Position numbers and translations under genes: made by a program | In this document: one piece after another, positions 1 through 9,396 of the stretch | Position numbering within the stretch: the first letter of the stretch is position 1 | How the letters are laid out: each line of letters opens with the position of its first letter | Assembly: GCF_015291745.1 (NCBI RefSeq) | Contig: NZ_CP030059.1 | Location: forward strand, 4,615,501-4,679,500 | DNA: 64,000 bases | Direction of reading: 5' to 3' | Source of the DNA: Bradyrhizobium sp. CCBAU 53351 | GTDB taxonomy: Bacteria > Pseudomonadota > Alphaproteobacteria > Rhizobiales > Xanthobacteraceae | Notes under the pieces: generated by a model | What the model was told of the DNA's origin: nothing | Seen by the model: the letters and a program-made list of their open reading frames with translations, nothing else | Databases searched by the model: none

Positions 1-564
1 TTCTCCGCCCATCCGCTGAAGAATCTCAACGCTGCCGGCGACGCCGGATTCCTCGTCACTGCCGACGCCGACCTCGCCGCCAGGATCCGCCGGCTGCGCA
101 ATCACGGCCTGATCAACCGCAGCGACGTCCAGGAATGGGGCATCGTGTCACGGCTCGACACGGTGCAGGCCGAAGTGCTGCGCATCCGCCTGCGTCATCT
201 GCCCTCGGTGATCGACCGCCGGCGGCGCAACGCCGCGCAATATCGCGCCGAGCTCGAAGGACTTCCTCTGTTCATTCCGCCCTGCCGCAACATCGAGTTC
301 AACACCTTCCATACTTTCGTGGTGCAGACCGACCGCCGCAACGACTTCCAGAAATATCTCGCCGACAAGGGCATCGAGACCGCGATCCATTATCCGGTCC
401 CGATCCACCTGCAGCCGGCCGCGGCGCATCTGGGGCACGGCCGCGGCGCGTTCCCCGTAACCGAGCGGCAGGCGAACCAGATCCTCACGCTTCCCATCAA
501 CCAGTTCCTGTCGGCCGCCGACATCAGTTACATCTGCGCGACCGCCCGGGAGTATTTTGCATGA
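1..564 (+). CDS. DegT/DnrJ/EryC1/StrS-type sugar aminotransferase, C-terminal part
   Basis: The 5' end lies outside the window and 187 residues are visible. The first codons read FSAHPLKNL, which is the SxHxxKN segment carrying the PLP-binding lysine (visible residue 7) in the DegT/DnrJ/EryC1/StrS family. After it come AGDAGFLVT, a LRNHG segment and a C-terminal YPVPIHLQPA motif, all typical of the family. These enzymes transaminate keto-sugars bound to nucleotides. The stop overlaps the next gene by 4 bp (ATGA), so translation is coupled. The context is a carbohydrate-modification locus; the exact sugar cannot be read from the sequence. Confidence 0.9.
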   Translation, partial: FSAHPLKNLNAAGDAGFLVTADADLAARIRRLRNHGLINRSDVQEWGIVSRLDTVQAEVLRIRLRHLPSVIDRRRRNAAQYRAELEGLPLFIPPCRNIEFNTFHTFVVQTDRRNDFQKYLADKGIETAIHYPVPIHLQPAAAHLGHGRGAFPVTERQANQILTLPINQFLSAADISYICATAREYFA

Positions 565-1367
565 CGGATACGGACTTCCTTCAGGCCGATGAGCAGGCGC
601 TGGCGCAGCGCTTCATCGACAACGGCTTCGTCACCACGCCGGCCGACGATCGCGCCGGGCTCGACCGCATCCAGCGGCGCGCCGCCGAGCTCGCGGCGGA
701 CTATCTGAAACTGCCGCACAGCAACGATCCCTACGCGATGCTGGACAGCATCCACACGCGCGTGAGCGTCGACGATCTCAATGGCCTGCGGCTGCATGTC
801 TTCAACGGCCTGAACGCCGAACCATGGTTCCGGCCGACCTATTTCCGCCTCGCGCGCTCGACCATCGAGACCATCGTCGGCAACGAGCTCTGCATGCAGC
901 GCCGCGTCAATCTCAGCATCCAGATGCCTGGCGACGATTCCTCGCTGCTCGCCACCCATTCCGATGTCTGGTCGGGCGACTCGCCGTTCGAGGTCGTGGT
1001 ATGGGTGCCGCTGGTGGACGTCCACCGCACCAAAGCGATGTATCTGCTGCCGCCGTCGCTGAACGGCGACATGCAGGACAAGATGGCGTCCTTGCGCAGC
1101 GCCGAGGAGCTGTACAAGACGATCAAGCCGCACGCGACCTTCATCGAGATTCCCTACGGTCACGTGATGCTGTTCAACCAGACGCTGATGCACGGCAACC
1201 GCGTCAACGAAGAGCGCGGCACGCGGTGGAGCATGAACTGCCGCTTCAAGAGCATCATGTCGCCTTACGCGGACAAGCGCTTCGGCGAGTTCTTCGAACC
1301 GATCCTGCTGCGCCCGGCGACACGGGTCGGCATGCAATACAAGCTACCGGGAGGCTTCCATGGCTGA
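561..1367 (+). CDS. 2OG-Fe(II) oxygenase of sporadic carbohydrate cluster type
   Basis: A 268-residue protein starting at the ATG that overlaps the aminotransferase stop. The same frame is open further upstream, but that part is the aminotransferase read out of frame. The Fe(II) ligands fit H133-x-D135 (THSD) and H211 (LMHGNR), with an arginine shortly after (R222 or R228) to hold 2-oxoglutarate, as in phytanoyl-CoA dioxygenase relatives. Immediately downstream is a LIC12192-family gene, with which the 'sporadic carbohydrate cluster 2OG-Fe(II) oxygenase' family is known to travel. Inferred role: hydroxylation of a sugar or its lipid-linked precursor. Substrate unknown. Confidence 0.8.
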   Translation: MTDTDFLQADEQALAQRFIDNGFVTTPADDRAGLDRIQRRAAELAADYLKLPHSNDPYAMLDSIHTRVSVDDLNGLRLHVFNGLNAEPWFRPTYFRLARSTIETIVGNELCMQRRVNLSIQMPGDDSSLLATHSDVWSGDSPFEVVVWVPLVDVHRTKAMYLLPPSLNGDMQDKMASLRSAEELYKTIKPHATFIEIPYGHVMLFNQTLMHGNRVNEERGTRWSMNCRFKSIMSPYADKRFGEFFEPILLRPATRVGMQYKLPGGFHG

Positions 1368-1752
1368 GCGAGCCGGCCATCGCGGCTATATCGGTGCCCG
1401 GCCGCTGAACGGCAGCCGCACCCCGCAGCACGTCCAGAACATCGTGATCCGCGACTACGCGCGGCGCAAGAACCTGCAGTTTCTGCTCAGCGCCGTCGAG
1501 CACATCATGCCCGGCAGCTACATGGTGCTCGAGGATATCCTAGACGAGCTGCCCCGCCTGAACGGCATGATCCTCTACAGCATCTTCATGCTGCCACCCG
1601 ACGAGGCTCGCCGGCGGGAAATCTACGACCGCGTGCTGCGCGAAGGCTGCGACCTCCACGCCGCCGTCGAGGAGATCACGTTGTCGTCGCGGAAGGACAT
1701 CCAGGCCGTCGAGGACATCCTGCTGGTCAATCAATACGCGACCATCCTGTGA
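1360..1752 (+). CDS. LIC12192-family sporadic carbohydrate cluster protein
   Basis: A 130-residue soluble protein with a GGGAGG ribosome site; its ATG overlaps the oxygenase gene by 8 bp. Near the N-terminus it reads RGYIGARPLNGSR then PQHVQN, and later LNGMILYSIFMLP, which I recognise as the conserved core of the LIC12192 family. That family is known only by its patchy distribution in carbohydrate biosynthesis loci and has no assigned reaction. It contains no cofactor motif I can name. Its coupling to an oxygenase and a methyltransferase suggests an auxiliary or small regulatory/enzymatic role in making one unusual sugar. Confidence 0.8.
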   Translation: MAERAGHRGYIGARPLNGSRTPQHVQNIVIRDYARRKNLQFLLSAVEHIMPGSYMVLEDILDELPRLNGMILYSIFMLPPDEARRREIYDRVLREGCDLHAAVEEITLSSRKDIQAVEDILLVNQYATIL

Positions 1753-1777
1753 CGACGCCGCGAACGGGTTGACGATC

Positions 1778-2443
1778 ATGGCCGAGGTCAACCTGCTCCA
1801 GCCGATGCACGCCTCGACCAGGCGGAACTACGTTCAGCGCGTGGTCGAGCACGACAAGGCGGAATCCGCCGCCGTGGCACGGCAATGGGGCCGCGACTAT
1901 TGGGACGGCGATCGGCGCTACGGCTATGGCGGCTATCGCTATGACGGACGCTGGCGCCCGCTGGCCCAGACCCTGATCGATCGCTACGGCATCAAGCCCG
2001 GCATGAGCGTGCTCGACGTCGGCTGCGGCAAGGGTTATTTGCTCTACGAGTTCACCCAGCTCGTCCCCGACCTCACCATTGCCGGCATCGACATCTCCGA
2101 CTACGGCATCGCCAATGCCAAGGAGGAGGTCCGGCCGCTTCTACAGGTCGGCAGCGCCGTCGAGCTCCCCTACCCCGATCACAGCTTCGATCTCGTGGTG
2201 TCGCTCGGCGTGCTGCACAACCTTCCGCTCGAGGACGTGTTCCGCGCGGTGCCCGAGATCGAACGCGTCGGACGCGGCACCTCGAAATATCTGATGGTGG
2301 AATCCTTCCGCAACGAGCGTGAGAAGGCCAATCTGCTCTACTGGCAGCTCACCTGCCTGAGCTTCCACGGCCCGGAGACTTGGGCGTGGATCTATGACAA
2401 ATGCGGCTATCGGGGCGACCATGGGTTCATCTTCTTCGAATGA
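1778..2443 (+). CDS. class I SAM-dependent methyltransferase
   Basis: 221 residues from ATG 1778; a TTG nine bases upstream is in frame but less likely. Motif I is VLDVGCGKGYLL at residues 79-90, followed by an acidic GIDISDY strand and a V-S-L-G-V-L-H-N segment for motif IV/post-I. The N-terminal part (RDYWDGDRRYGYGGY) is the type seen in methyltransferases of the same sporadic carbohydrate clusters. Its 3' end overlaps the cupin gene by about 23 bp. Predicted to methylate a sugar or sugar precursor; position unknown. Confidence 0.85.
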   Translation: MAEVNLLQPMHASTRRNYVQRVVEHDKAESAAVARQWGRDYWDGDRRYGYGGYRYDGRWRPLAQTLIDRYGIKPGMSVLDVGCGKGYLLYEFTQLVPDLTIAGIDISDYGIANAKEEVRPLLQVGSAVELPYPDHSFDLVVSLGVLHNLPLEDVFRAVPEIERVGRGTSKYLMVESFRNEREKANLLYWQLTCLSFHGPETWAWIYDKCGYRGDHGFIFFE

Positions 2444-3002
2444 GGCGACGGGCCGGCGCCGGCCGGCCTCGCTGCGCGCGCAAAATCCCGAAGTCTATTA
2501 TTCGGACGACGCCATCGTCACGGCGGATGACGCCACGATCGCCGAGCTCAAACGCATCGCCGCCGGCAACCCGCGTCTGCGCAGCCGGCTATGCACGCAC
2601 CCCGACCCCTCGTCCGGCCTGCACGAGATGCTGATCGTGCATCATCGCGAGGCCTATGTGCGGCCCCACAAGCATTTTGGCAAACCCGAATCGTTTCACG
2701 TGATCGAGGGCACCGCACAGGTCGTGATCTTCGAGAACGACGGCCGCATTCGCGACGTACTCGAGATGGCGCCCTACGGCCAGGGCAAGCGCTGCTACTA
2801 CCGGATGCCTGAACAGGTCTTCCACTCAATCCTGATCACATCGGAATGGCTGGTGTTCCACGAAACCACCGCCGGGCCGTTCGATCCCTCCGGCACGGCA
2901 TTTCCCGATTGGGCACCCGACGGCAGTGACGCTGCCGCGGTGCAGGACTACGTCACAAGGATTGGCGCCCTCACCGCGGAACAGCTGGCGAGGCAAGGTT
3001 GA
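2421..3002 (+). CDS. WbuC-family cupin metalloprotein
   Basis: 193 residues using ATG 2421, which lies inside the end of the methyltransferase gene. A cupin metal site is visible as HKH (83-85), E90 and H93, followed by EGTAQVVIFENDG. The C-terminal segment FHETTAGPFDP is characteristic of the WbuC group, found in O-antigen and capsule loci. WbuC proteins are small cupins of undefined chemistry, perhaps sugar epimerase or isomerase-like. An alternative ATG at 2394 in the same frame would add nine residues and overlap more. Confidence 0.8.
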   Translation: MGSSSSNEATGRRRPASLRAQNPEVYYSDDAIVTADDATIAELKRIAAGNPRLRSRLCTHPDPSSGLHEMLIVHHREAYVRPHKHFGKPESFHVIEGTAQVVIFENDGRIRDVLEMAPYGQGKRCYYRMPEQVFHSILITSEWLVFHETTAGPFDPSGTAFPDWAPDGSDAAAVQDYVTRIGALTAEQLARQG

Positions 3003-3074
3003 GAGCCGTGACCGCTCCGCTGGTCCCGATCACCTTCACATGACGGCGAGCTCGACTGGTGGAACGGGCTGACG

Positions 3075-4046
3075 ATGCGACCTGGGAAGAAGACAATCAT
3101 TGTCCTGACCAAATTCATGGTCTCCGCCGGCATCATCGTTCTGGTCGTGCGCGACCTGGATCTTTCGTCGCTCGAGGCGGACCTTCTCGCTGTCAAATTG
3201 CACATGCTCGCGCTGGCGATGGCGCTGCTGTTCGCGCAGACGTTCGTCCTATGCAACCGCTGGATTCTGATCCTCCGCGCGATCGGCGTGTCTCTGGATT
3301 GGGTGGCCGGATGGCGCATCGTTCTTGCCAGCGCCTGGTTCAATCAGGTGTTGCCCTCCGGCGGCGAAGCGGTCCGCATATGGATGTTGCGGCGGCATAG
3401 AATAAAGTGGTCGCAGACGTTGAGCAGCATTGTCGCAGATCGGTTCATCGGACTTCTGACCCTCGGCTTCCTCATCTTGCTGGGAATGCCGCTCTTGATT
3501 TCGCGCATCCATGACACCGTCCTGCTGTCCGCCGTCGCAGCGATCGTCGCTGCCGCATATTTCGGCGCAATTGTCCTCATGACGTTGGGCAGGTTGCCGG
3601 GCCGCATGACTGCCGTTCTTCCCGTCCGAATCATGCAGTTTGCGGCGCTTCTCGAAGCGCCGCTACTTGCCAGAGCCGGACGCAAAGCCTTGTTCAGTTC
3701 GGCCATTGTTGTTCACCTTCTGACCGTTACGGCTTCTTATACGCTCGCGATTGGCGTGGACGCCGGGTTGTCCGCACTCGACGCATTCGTCCTCGTGCCG
3801 CTGGTCATCATGGCAGCTGCCGTTCCGCTCTCGATCGGAGGATGGGGCATTCGCGAGGGGGCGATGGTCGGTGCGCTCGGGCTCGTCGGCATCGCATCCG
3901 ACAAGGCGCTCGCGATATCGATCTTGCTCGGGCTCTGCAATCTCGTCGTCGGCTTCATCGGGGGCGCGGTGTGGCTGCTTGCACCGGAGCGTGCGACTTA
4001 CGGCGCCGAACCGGATGACACCGCAACATCGCTCCGCCAGCGGTAA
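3075..4046 (+). CDS. flippase-like integral membrane protein (LPG synthase TM family)
   Basis: 323 residues with about eight hydrophobic segments. The segment FNQVLPSGGEAVRIWMLRR is the conserved core of the lysylphosphatidylglycerol-synthase transmembrane/UPF0104 family, and a GGWGIREGAMVGAL segment near the C-terminus is also typical. It lacks the cytosolic synthase domain of MprF. Such proteins are annotated as flippase-like and occur next to glycosyltransferases. Inferred role: moving or handling a lipid-linked intermediate of this locus. Base composition appears a little lower in GC than in its neighbours, a weak sign of separate origin. Confidence 0.8.
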   Translation: MRPGKKTIIVLTKFMVSAGIIVLVVRDLDLSSLEADLLAVKLHMLALAMALLFAQTFVLCNRWILILRAIGVSLDWVAGWRIVLASAWFNQVLPSGGEAVRIWMLRRHRIKWSQTLSSIVADRFIGLLTLGFLILLGMPLLISRIHDTVLLSAVAAIVAAAYFGAIVLMTLGRLPGRMTAVLPVRIMQFAALLEAPLLARAGRKALFSSAIVVHLLTVTASYTLAIGVDAGLSALDAFVLVPLVIMAAAVPLSIGGWGIREGAMVGALGLVGIASDKALAISILLGLCNLVVGFIGGAVWLLAPERATYGAEPDDTATSLRQR

Positions 4047-4249
4047 TTGCGCGAATCTGTGGGGGACGTGCACCGCACGGAACTGCCGCGGTAACCGGAG
4101 AAGCCGGATGCCATTGATCAAAGACGACCGTGCTGAGGCGCGGAGCTGTTCCGGCGCTGGTGGCGCGGGAGGACAGGGCAAGTTAGGAATTGTGGCGCAG
4201 GCGGCGCCATTATATAGGCTTGAACCAGTTTGAGTCTCGCCCGGGGGCC

Positions 4250-5494
4250 ATGTCCCCCCTGTTCTTCCTGCAAAGAGCCAGACCATTGACCGACCATTGC
4301 CGCCTTTGCCATTCGACCAACCTGCGTCCGGTCATCGACCTCGGACTGATGCCGATTGCGCATCGGCTTCGGCATAGCCGAAACGAGCAGGACGAGCGCT
4401 TCCCGTTCGAGGTGTTGGCCTGCGGCGATTGCGGCCTGCCCCAGATCGTCAAACCGATCGATCCCGAGATTTTGTACCGCCAGTTCAACTACAATTTCAG
4501 CAGCTGGAAGCCGGAGCCGCATCAGGCTGACGAGCTCGACACCATCGCGAAATTCTCCAAGCATCAGTCCGTGTTCGAGATCGGCTGCAATGACGGCCTG
4601 TTCATGGACAAGCTGCGCGAACGCGGCACCAAGGTCATGGTCGGCGTCGAGCCCAATCCGGTGTCGGGCAAGATCGCCCGCGAGCGCGGCATCAAGGTCT
4701 ATGCCGACATGCTCAGTCCGGAGATGGCCCACGACGCAGTCGCTCAGTCCGGAAAGTTCGACCTCGTCATATCGCGTCAGGTGCTGGAGCACATCGTCGA
4801 TTTCGAGAACTTCTTCGACTGCGTCAAGATCGCGCTCAGCGACGACGGGCTGTTGTTCATCGACGTGCCCGATTTCGCCCCCGGCTCGGCGGCGGGAGAC
4901 CTCTCCGTCCTCTGGGAGGAGCATGTCAGCTATTTCACCGAACCGACCCTGCTCGCACTGCTGGCGCGCCACGGCTTCGAGGCGGTGTCCGTGAAAAAAT
5001 ACAATTTCAGCGGCGGCAGCCTTGCGATCGCAGCCCGCCGTGCCGCGGGCACGGTGACGGTGCCGCCTGCGCCGTCCGGCGTCGGCGAGAAATTCGGCCA
5101 ACGCGCGAGAGAGTATGGCGCACGTCTCCGCCCGGTTCTCGCCAAAGCCCGCGCCAACGGCGCGGAGGTCGCCATCTACGGCGCCGGCTGCCGTGCCTGC
5201 ACTTTCACGAACGCGCACGAGCTGGCGGATCTCGTCGACCTCTCGGTCGACGATCAGAAGGAGCGTCAAGGGCTGTTCCTGCCCGGCACCGGCATTCCGA
5301 TTCGCTCACCGGAGGATCTCGCCGGCAAGTCGGGGCCACTCGTCTGTCTTCTCGCCGTGAACGAGGAAAACGAAGCCAAGGTCAGCAAGCGGCTGCGCGA
5401 AAATGTGAAGCGTCCGCTGCAGATCGTTTCGATCTTCGCGCCCTCCGACATCTGGAGTGAGCTCGATCGTCTCGAGGCGGCGCTAAGGTCGTAG
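4250..5494 (+). CDS. zinc-containing sugar C-methyltransferase (TylC3/EvaC type)
   Basis: 414 residues from ATG 4250; an in-frame TTG at 4190 would add a basic tail without support. The order of domains matches NDP-sugar C-methyltransferases: an N-terminal zinc knuckle (CRLC at 17-20 and CGDC at 58-61), a SAM-binding domain (VFEIGCNDGLFM at 108-119) and a C-terminal Rossmann-like domain (VAIYGAGCRA then VDLSVDDQ). The family C-methylates keto-deoxysugars. It supports a branched or methylated deoxysugar as product. It sits two bases before the next methyltransferase gene and probably shares its transcript. Confidence 0.85.
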   Translation: MSPLFFLQRARPLTDHCRLCHSTNLRPVIDLGLMPIAHRLRHSRNEQDERFPFEVLACGDCGLPQIVKPIDPEILYRQFNYNFSSWKPEPHQADELDTIAKFSKHQSVFEIGCNDGLFMDKLRERGTKVMVGVEPNPVSGKIARERGIKVYADMLSPEMAHDAVAQSGKFDLVISRQVLEHIVDFENFFDCVKIALSDDGLLFIDVPDFAPGSAAGDLSVLWEEHVSYFTEPTLLALLARHGFEAVSVKKYNFSGGSLAIAARRAAGTVTVPPAPSGVGEKFGQRAREYGARLRPVLAKARANGAEVAIYGAGCRACTFTNAHELADLVDLSVDDQKERQGLFLPGTGIPIRSPEDLAGKSGPLVCLLAVNEENEAKVSKRLRENVKRPLQIVSIFAPSDIWSELDRLEAALRS

Positions 5495-5495
5495 C

Positions 5496-6701
5496 ATGGC
5501 TGAGGACAAGCTCTTCAACTATTACGAACGTCAGGACGTCTTGCCGACGTTCGGGAATTTCAAGTCCTCCACCGAGCTCGAAGCCTACGCGAGCCAGCGG
5601 CGCGAACTGTTCTCGGACAAGCTGGCGTTGCCGCCGCGGCTGTTCCGCAATGCCGAGGTGCTCGAGTTCGGCCCCGATTCCGGCGAGAATGCGCTGGTGT
5701 TTGCCGGCTGGGGCGCGAACATGACGCTCGCCGAGCCGAACCGGCATGCCCACCCCAAGATCGAGGCCTACTTCGCGCATTTCGGCCTGACCGAGCGTCT
5801 CCGCGAGCTCGCCCTGGCGGATGTCGAAGGCTTCCGCAGCGATCGCCGCTTCGACATCATCGATGCCGAAGGCTTCATCTACACCGTGCAGCCGAGCGAA
5901 AAATGGCTCGGCATCTTCCACCGCCTGCTCAATCCCGACGGTTACGCCGTCGTGTCCTATTACGAGCGCTACGGCGGCTTCTTCGAGCTCGCGCTCAAGG
6001 CGATCCATGCGGCCGGCAAGGCATTGACCGGTCGCCCCGCGCTGGAGACGGCGAAGATGCTGTTCGACGCGAAGTGGAACAGCATCCCGCACACCCGCAG
6101 CTTCGAATCCTGGCTGATGGACGTGCTGGAAAATCCGTTCGTCAGGTATCGCTACTTCCTCGACGCGGCCGCCCTGTGCGCGGCGGCGCATGAACAAGGT
6201 TTCGACATCCATTCGGCATGGCCCGCCTACCGCGACAGCCTGGACATCTACTGGCACAAGAAGGTCCTGTCCGGTGACGAGAAGCTGCATCGCGCGAGGC
6301 GCCATCTCGACCGCAGCCGCCTGAGTTTCCTCGGCGGGCGAAAGCTGTATCTGGTCGGCACGTCCGATGCCGTGCAGGCAATCTCCGCGTCGATCGAGGC
6401 GCTGGTGCTCGACGTCGATGGGATGATCGACGATCCCTTCGGCGAGAGCCTGCCGCGCGTGGTCGCGGGCCTCGCGTCCCTGCGCGAGACGATCCGCACC
6501 GCAGACGTACTCGCCGACGACGCTGCGGACATCGAAGCCATCACGGCAACGCTCGACAGTTTCCATCGCATCTTTGGCGCGATCGGGCGACGCGATGCGT
6601 CCGCGGTCACCGCCCTCACCCAGTCGGATCCGGCGTTCATCAACACATGGGGACAGCCGGCGCATTTTCTCGTCGTCCGGAAGCGTCTCGAGGGATCGTA
6701 G
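5496..6701 (+). CDS. SAM-dependent methyltransferase with long C-terminal extension
   Basis: 401 residues. Motif I is VLEFGPDSGENAL (55-67) followed by an acidic AEPNRH. The methyltransferase fold seems to cover about residues 40-200; the remaining ~200 residues contain a predicted helical part (residues near 290-370) that I cannot assign. It follows the C-methyltransferase by one base and precedes the oxidoreductase by three, so the three genes form one transcription unit. The acceptor could be a sugar or a peptide-like group; not determinable. Confidence 0.7.
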   Translation: MAEDKLFNYYERQDVLPTFGNFKSSTELEAYASQRRELFSDKLALPPRLFRNAEVLEFGPDSGENALVFAGWGANMTLAEPNRHAHPKIEAYFAHFGLTERLRELALADVEGFRSDRRFDIIDAEGFIYTVQPSEKWLGIFHRLLNPDGYAVVSYYERYGGFFELALKAIHAAGKALTGRPALETAKMLFDAKWNSIPHTRSFESWLMDVLENPFVRYRYFLDAAALCAAAHEQGFDIHSAWPAYRDSLDIYWHKKVLSGDEKLHRARRHLDRSRLSFLGGRKLYLVGTSDAVQAISASIEALVLDVDGMIDDPFGESLPRVVAGLASLRETIRTADVLADDAADIEAITATLDSFHRIFGAIGRRDASAVTALTQSDPAFINTWGQPAHFLVVRKRLEGS

Positions 6702-6704
6702 CCA

Positions 6705-7739
6705 GTGAAGCCAGGCATTGGCATCATCGGAACGGGCATGGTCGGCCAGATGTGCCACCTCGCCAATTTCGCTGCCAATCCCGCTTGCCGCGTCGTCGCG
6801 ATCGCCGATCTTCGGCCGGACCTCGCTGCCGCCGCAGCGCAGAAGTTCGGCATCCCCAAGGTTTACGGCACGCACCGGGAGCTGCTCGCCGACAGCGCGG
6901 TGTCCGCCGTCGTCGTCGTGACCAAGCGTCGTGCCACGGGCCCGATCGTGCTGGAGGCGTTGAACAGCGGCCGGCACGTGCTGTCGGAGAAGCCGATGGC
7001 CTACACGACGGCCCAGGCCATTTCGCTGGTCGAAGCCGCGCGGCGGCAACACCTCGTCTACGGCATCGGCTACATGAAGCGTCACGATGCCGGTGTGGCA
7101 CGGGCGCGGCAAGTGCTGGCACGCCTGCGTAGCGACCAGTCACTCGGACGCATCGTCCGGGCCACAGGCTGGTGCTTCGGCGGCGACACCGGCCGGTCGC
7201 AGGACAATTTCGTGATGACCGGCGAAGCGCGGCCGGACGGGCTCGAGCTCTGGCAGGATGGCCCCGACTGGATGCCGAGCACGATGCGTCCCGGCTACGA
7301 CAATTTTCTGAACGTCTTCAGCCATGTCATCAATCTCTCGCGCGACCTGCTCGGATCGTCGCCGACGGTCGGCGAAAGCACGATCGAGACTTCGGGAGCC
7401 GCGCGCATCACGCTCGACTTCGACGGCATTGCCTGCGCGCTGGATCTCGTGAACGGCTCTGAAGGAGCCTGGCGCGAGGGACTGACGATCAATTTCGAGC
7501 GCGGCGCGGTGACCTTGGAGTTGCCCCCACCCTTTGCCGAGCAAGAGGCAGAGGTCATTATCGACCATGATGGTCAAAGCACGCGCTTGACGGGTGAAAC
7601 GAGCTGGGCATTTCGGCGCCAGGCCGACGCCTTCGTTTCCGATGTCGCCGCGCTGAGCACACCGCTCGCTTCCGGCGAGGATTCGGTGATCGATATCGCG
7701 CTCGCGGAAACAGTCTGGAAGCGGCTGGCTAGCGGCTAG
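6705..7739 (+). CDS. Gfo/Idh/MocA-family NAD(P)-dependent oxidoreductase
   Basis: 344 residues with a GTG start three bases after the preceding stop. The N-terminal Rossmann motif GIIGTGMVG and the SEKPMAY motif (EKP at 95-97) define the family. These enzymes oxidise or reduce sugar hydroxyl/keto groups; here it probably supplies or uses a keto-sugar for the aminotransferase. The 3' end overlaps by 11 bp with the convergent membrane-protein gene on the other strand. Confidence 0.88.
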   Translation: MKPGIGIIGTGMVGQMCHLANFAANPACRVVAIADLRPDLAAAAAQKFGIPKVYGTHRELLADSAVSAVVVVTKRRATGPIVLEALNSGRHVLSEKPMAYTTAQAISLVEAARRQHLVYGIGYMKRHDAGVARARQVLARLRSDQSLGRIVRATGWCFGGDTGRSQDNFVMTGEARPDGLELWQDGPDWMPSTMRPGYDNFLNVFSHVINLSRDLLGSSPTVGESTIETSGAARITLDFDGIACALDLVNGSEGAWREGLTINFERGAVTLELPPPFAEQEAEVIIDHDGQSTRLTGETSWAFRRQADAFVSDVAALSTPLASGEDSVIDIALAETVWKRLASG

Positions 7740-9396
7740 GCTCAGCACTCTTGCTTGCACCATCGAGCGGCAGGATGCCGGGGATCGGACCCACCTTGAT
7801 CGTGACCTGCGCAAGTCGAGACAGGAACTCTGCAACATCGCAGCGCGCCAGCAACCGGCATGCATAGTACTTCCGCACCAAAGCCTGGTTTGGCGCGGCG
7901 CCAGGGCCCGGTTGGAACGAGATCGTCGCCTGCGGCCCCGACGGATCGAAATGATGGAATGCACTTCCTGGTGCCGTCCGCGCCTCCTCCATTTTCCGCA
8001 GGATGTCGGGCCGCTCGGCACGCAGTGCAAATCCGAAGAATGGCTGATTGCCCCAGGCAAGGCGCAGCATGCCGGTGACCTCGGCAAGGCCGAACAGCAT
8101 GTGCCGGGACTTGGAGTCGAAAAAGCCGTCGTCGAGCGCATAAACCGTCGCCGCCGGCTGGACCCTGGCGGCAAGGTCGCGCGCCAGCGCCTCCTGCTTC
8201 AGCGCTCTCGCCTGCATGAAGAGGTAGCCGCTCCACAGCATGCTGATCGACGTGATCAGGCCCAATCCGAACAGGAGCGCGAACGCGGCGGTGGGACCGG
8301 TCAAACGTTCGAGCAGCCGCTTCAATGCAAGGAGCGTCAGCGCAAACGGCACACCGAACATCAGCAGATGACGGCTTTCGTAGAAATGAGTGGACAACGG
8401 CCGGAGGCCGGCGATCAGATAGGGAGACGACAACGCCAGGAACAGAACCACGGCGAGCACCAGCGGCAAGACGGTCGCTATTGCGGACGTGGCCCGCTTC
8501 GGGTCGGGACGCAGCAGCAGGACGATGGCGACGAGCACCGCCGCTGGAATGAAGAAGGCAGGGACCTCCGTCGCCACGCTGAACGCATGCTCCCCGACGT
8601 CCCAATAGCCGGCGGCGAAAAACGCACCCCATCCGCCTGCCATTTCGCCAAACGTCGGCAGATGGGCGTCATAGTGCTGGGTGTACACGCCGATCCGCTT
8701 GAACCAGATATTGAGCACGCCCCAATAGATCAGAGGAAGCACCGCCAATTCCGGATAGCGCAGGGCGCAGCGCCAGCAAGCGAGCCATGTGCGGCGCACG
8801 AAGCCGTCCGCCGCGCTCCCCTCCCGCCATATCGCGACGAACAGGCCGAGCACAACGAAGGCATAGAGCACGATCGTCGAGTTGAGTGCGAAGCTCAGCA
8901 GGAACACGAGCGCACAGGCCACGCGAAGCAGCACCCGCCGCAGGCCGTGAGCGCCGAAGGCCAGCGTCAACAGCCATGCACCGATGAACAGCAGCCCGAA
9001 GCTGAAGACATAGACCGCGTTCGCCTTGCCCGCCCAAAGCTGATAGCCGGGATAAGTCCAGACGATCAGCGCGAAACCGACCGCCTCGGCGCGGTCGAGC
9101 AGGCCGAGGCGCGTCGCGGTCAGTGCGAGCGATATGGCGCCAAACACAATTCCGGCGAGCGCCAGCGATACCATCACGACAACCGGGGCGCCCGTCCAGT
9201 TCGCGAACGTGTCGTAGCTGTAGAAGATCGGGTGACCGGCGCCATTCAGCAGGAAGTCGATGTCGATGAAATAGTCCGGACGGGGCTTGAGCACCAGCCA
9301 GTCGTCCATGAAGAGACCGTCGTTCAGGAGCATCGGCGCATGCGCAGCCAGCAACACGATGAGGAGGACGACGATCGCACGCAGCAATGGGGACAT
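7729..9396 (-). CDS. polytopic membrane protein, possibly GT-C-type glycosyltransferase
   Basis: 555 residues with roughly ten to twelve hydrophobic segments and a soluble C-terminal part. An acidic pair soon after the first membrane helix (NDGLFMDDWL) resembles the position of the catalytic aspartates in GT-C enzymes that use polyprenyl-phosphate sugars. No closer family is recognisable to me. It lies convergent to the sugar oxidoreductase and divergent from the small membrane protein at 9539. Role inferred only from topology and context. Confidence 0.6.
   Translation of the reverse strand: MSPLLRAIVVLLIVLLAAHAPMLLNDGLFMDDWLVLKPRPDYFIDIDFLLNGAGHPIFYSYDTFANWTGAPVVVMVSLALAGIVFGAISLALTATRLGLLDRAEAVGFALIVWTYPGYQLWAGKANAVYVFSFGLLFIGAWLLTLAFGAHGLRRVLLRVACALVFLLSFALNSTIVLYAFVVLGLFVAIWREGSAADGFVRRTWLACWRCALRYPELAVLPLIYWGVLNIWFKRIGVYTQHYDAHLPTFGEMAGGWGAFFAAGYWDVGEHAFSVATEVPAFFIPAAVLVAIVLLLRPDPKRATSAIATVLPLVLAVVLFLALSSPYLIAGLRPLSTHFYESRHLLMFGVPFALTLLALKRLLERLTGPTAAFALLFGLGLITSISMLWSGYLFMQARALKQEALARDLAARVQPAATVYALDDGFFDSKSRHMLFGLAEVTGMLRLAWGNQPFFGFALRAERPDILRKMEEARTAPGSAFHHFDPSGPQATISFQPGPGAAPNQALVRKYYACRLLARCDVAEFLSRLAQVTIKVGPIPGILPLDGASKSAEPSR

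Noticed and set aside
4118..5269. 383-codon minus-strand frame
   Set aside because: Antisense shadow of the sugar C-methyltransferase, which has clear zinc and SAM motifs.
5382..7112. 576-codon minus-strand frame
   Set aside because: Antisense to a methyltransferase and an oxidoreductase with recognisable motifs; no motif on the minus strand.
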